A DNA stretch of 7,539 nucleotides, from assembly GCA_027592485.1 (NCBI GenBank), contig JAQCKL010000214.1:1-7539 (forward strand), written 5' to 3'. Positions 6,178 to 7,539 of the stretch are shown here, piece by piece. The position numbers were made by a program, and so were the translations under genes. Numbering within the stretch: position 1 is the first letter of the stretch; each line of letters opens with the position of its first letter. The DNA comes from Cyanobacteriota bacterium. Lineage in GTDB: Bacteria > Cyanobacteriota > Cyanobacteriia > Phormidesmidales > Phormidesmidaceae. The notes under the pieces are model-generated. The model was not told the DNA's origin, searched no databases, and worked only from the letters and a program-made list of their open reading frames with translations.

Positions 6178-6204
6178 CAGCTTGCGTACCAAGCGCACAA
6201 GCTG
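6178..6204 (-). terminator. Inverted repeat between cyclase and oxygenase genes
   Basis: CAGCTTG (6178-6184) pairs perfectly with CAAGCTG (6198-6204); two more G-C pairs can form inside past a 2-base bulge. On the minus strand the stem follows the cyclase stop by about 80 bases and is followed by TGTGTGTCTCC, pyrimidine-rich but without a clean T-run. It could terminate the cyclase transcript, act as an operator for the oxygenase, or structure its leader. Confidence 0.35.
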
Positions 6205-6263
6205 GCCTTACCGTACTGAAAAATCGAGCTAATCCTTGTGATCTAGGTCCGTTCCAATCAGGT

Positions 6264-6278
6264 TCTGCTGTCAGCAGA
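6264..6278. promoter_or_regulatory. 15-base palindrome just past the cyclase stop
   Basis: TCTGCTG and CAGCAGA flank a single central T, a perfect 7-base dyad ending 4 bases beyond the cyclase stop codon. No T-run follows on the minus strand, so a terminator is not favoured. The tight dyad resembles a dimeric-regulator site, but no regulator is known and RNA folding at the mRNA end is equally possible. Confidence 0.3.
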
Positions 6279-6282
6279 TATG

Positions 6283-7539
6283 TTAACGCTCTTCAATGGA
6301 ACTGAGTTGATTGGGCTGGCCTTTGCATTGTTCGAGGTAGTACTGGATGACCGGATCAGTGGGCACCTTTTTGAGGCAGGCTTGAAACCGTTGGATGGCT
6401 GCTTGCCAGTCTTGGTTTTCGTAGTCGATTAAGGCACGGTCAAATTGATCTCGGATGGCTTGTTTCGCTGCCCGCAACTCGATGTCGTCCGCGTCAAAGA
6501 CTTCGTAAATCGTCACTATTTCCGATTTTCCCCGAATTTCTGTCGTGCCGATTTTACGAATGCAGTGACTTTGGGGATAGCGCAGTTGGGTGTAGGTATG
6601 GTGGCTAATCAATAAATCCACGCCATAGCGCTTAGTGAGGTGTTCTAGCCGGGCAGCTAGGTTGACAGCGTCGCTGATCACAGTGCCATCCATCCGGTCT
6701 TTGCCGCCGACGGTCCCGAGCATCAAGCGACCGGTATTGATACCAATACCAATTTTGATCGCTGGGTAAGGACTATCTTGGCGTTCCCGGTTGTATGCGG
6801 CAAGGGTTTTCTGCATGGCAATGCCGCCCTTGACAGCATCATCGGCCCCATCGCTAAAGAGGGCCATAACCGCATCACCAATGTATTTATCGATAAAGCC
6901 GTTGTGCTGAACAATGACCGGTTCGAGACGGGCTAGGTAATCATTGAGAAAGCGGAAACTCTCTGCTGGCGTAAGCTTTTCAGCAATCGTGGTAAAAGCG
7001 CGAATATCGGAAAACATCACCGTCATCTCTAGCTCGACATTATCGCCAAGGTTGACCTCAGTAATGTTGCGTTTGTTGAGGTGTTGCAGGAGTTGTTGGG
7101 GCACAAAGCGGGCATAGGCTTTATTGAGATCAGCCAAGTTGGTATAAAGGCGGGCATTATCCAGGGCGATCGCAGCCTGGGAAGACAGCAGCCTCAAGAC
7201 TTGTAGTCGCTTTTCGGTAAACGCGTGGGGCGTGAGATTATTTTCCAGGTAGATTAACCCCCGTAGCCGTCCTTGATTCGAGAGGGGCGTGCAGAGCACT
7301 GATTGAGGCTGGTGCTCACGAATGTAGAGGTCGTTGGCAAAGCGTTGATCGCGGCTGGCATTGTTCAGAATGATGCTTTGCTGCGTCCTTTCCACGTAGT
7401 GAACAATAGATGTCGCGACGACGAGATCAGGGCTCACAGATTTCCCCTGCTGGATGTCAGTGCCCCTGTCACTCACGGTTCCCGTGGCCGCCACCTCTAT
7501 AGCAGTCGCCAATTGCATTAAGACATAAGCTAGAAGCAT
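6283..7539 (-). CDS. GAF - adenylate cyclase - TPR-like protein, C-terminal part (5'-truncated by window)
   Basis: Predicted to make cAMP from ATP. The visible 418 residues hold most of a GAF domain (to about 132; SVLCTPLSNQGRLRGLIYLENN at 80-101), a connecting helix (133-155), a class III cyclase domain (about 170-348) and a TPR-like helical pair (about 355-405). All catalytic positions are present: metal-binding D178 (FSDIR) and D222 (IGDA), adenine-selecting K218 and D284, and transition-state N293 and R297 (VNLAAR). The Lys/Asp pair predicts adenylate rather than guanylate cyclase. The ATG at 7537-7539 is not a credible start: it lies within the GAF fold and the frame is open to the edge. 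GAF modules of this type often sit at the end of large cyanobacterial Ser/Thr kinase - AAA ATPase sensors, so the missing part may be such a module; this is inference. The signal sensed is unknown. Confidence 0.92.
   Translation of the reverse strand: MLLAYVLMQLATAIEVAATGTVSDRGTDIQQGKSVSPDLVVATSIVHYVERTQQSIILNNASRDQRFANDLYIREHQPQSVLCTPLSNQGRLRGLIYLENNLTPHAFTEKRLQVLRLLSSQAAIALDNARLYTNLADLNKAYARFVPQQLLQHLNKRNITEVNLGDNVELEMTVMFSDIRAFTTIAEKLTPAESFRFLNDYLARLEPVIVQHNGFIDKYIGDAVMALFSDGADDAVKGGIAMQKTLAAYNRERQDSPYPAIKIGIGINTGRLMLGTVGGKDRMDGTVISDAVNLAARLEHLTKRYGVDLLISHHTYTQLRYPQSHCIRKIGTTEIRGKSEIVTIYEVFDADDIELRAAKQAIRDQFDRALIDYENQDWQAAIQRFQACLKKVPTDPVIQYYLEQCKGQPNQLSSIEER

Noticed and set aside
6128..6178. 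N-terminal extension of the oxygenase starting at 6178 (17 extra residues, Cys/Ser-rich)
   Set aside because: No ribosome binding site was seen for it, its ATG coincides with a hairpin arm, and a strong AAGGAG serves the internal ATG at 6127.
1..7539. CRISPR array, tRNA, tmRNA, insertion sequence or phage remnant
   Set aside because: No spaced direct repeats of suitable length, cloverleaf, terminal inverted repeats or transposase/phage-like frames were seen on either strand.

Overview
The window reads as ordinary cyanobacterial chromosome. Three lines of sequence evidence support this: six copies of the palindrome GCGATCGC (HIP1) in 7.5 kb, where about 0.1 would be expected by chance; the sepF-proC gene pair, which is typical of cyanobacteria; and a GAF-plus-class III cyclase protein of the multidomain type common in that phylum. 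The genus cannot be fixed from this sequence. I see no tRNA, rRNA, CRISPR array, insertion sequence or phage gene.

Layout, left half: a 377-base region carries at most the last codons of an upstream gene and then a leader with three small hairpins. It precedes sepF (cell division, GTG start) and proC (last step of proline synthesis, TTG start), followed by a 98-residue three-helix membrane protein of the transglycosylase-associated (GlsB/YeaQ) type. These three genes lie on + and may be one transcription unit. They converge on plsY (acyl-phosphate:glycerol-3-phosphate acyltransferase, -), which starts phospholipid synthesis. A 316-base divergent gap separates plsY from a YciI-like protein and smpB (tmRNA partner in ribosome rescue). 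Those two + genes are only 2-5 bases apart and look translationally coupled.

Layout, right half: two genes lie on -. The first is a 684-residue member of the carotenoid oxygenase (RPE65/CCD) superfamily, larger than usual because of a hydrophobic insertion between the first and second iron-binding histidines. The second is the C-terminal part of a GAF - adenylate cyclase - TPR-like signalling protein that continues beyond the right edge. The ATG at the very edge lies inside the GAF domain and is not the true start.

Most of the content is core housekeeping: division, proline, lipid head-group assembly and ribosome rescue. The accessory or regulatory part is the oxygenase and cyclase pair. No previously undescribed system is evident. 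The items most worth a second look are the oxygenase insertion, the structured sepF leader with alternative pairings, and the small palindromes between the cyclase and the oxygenase.
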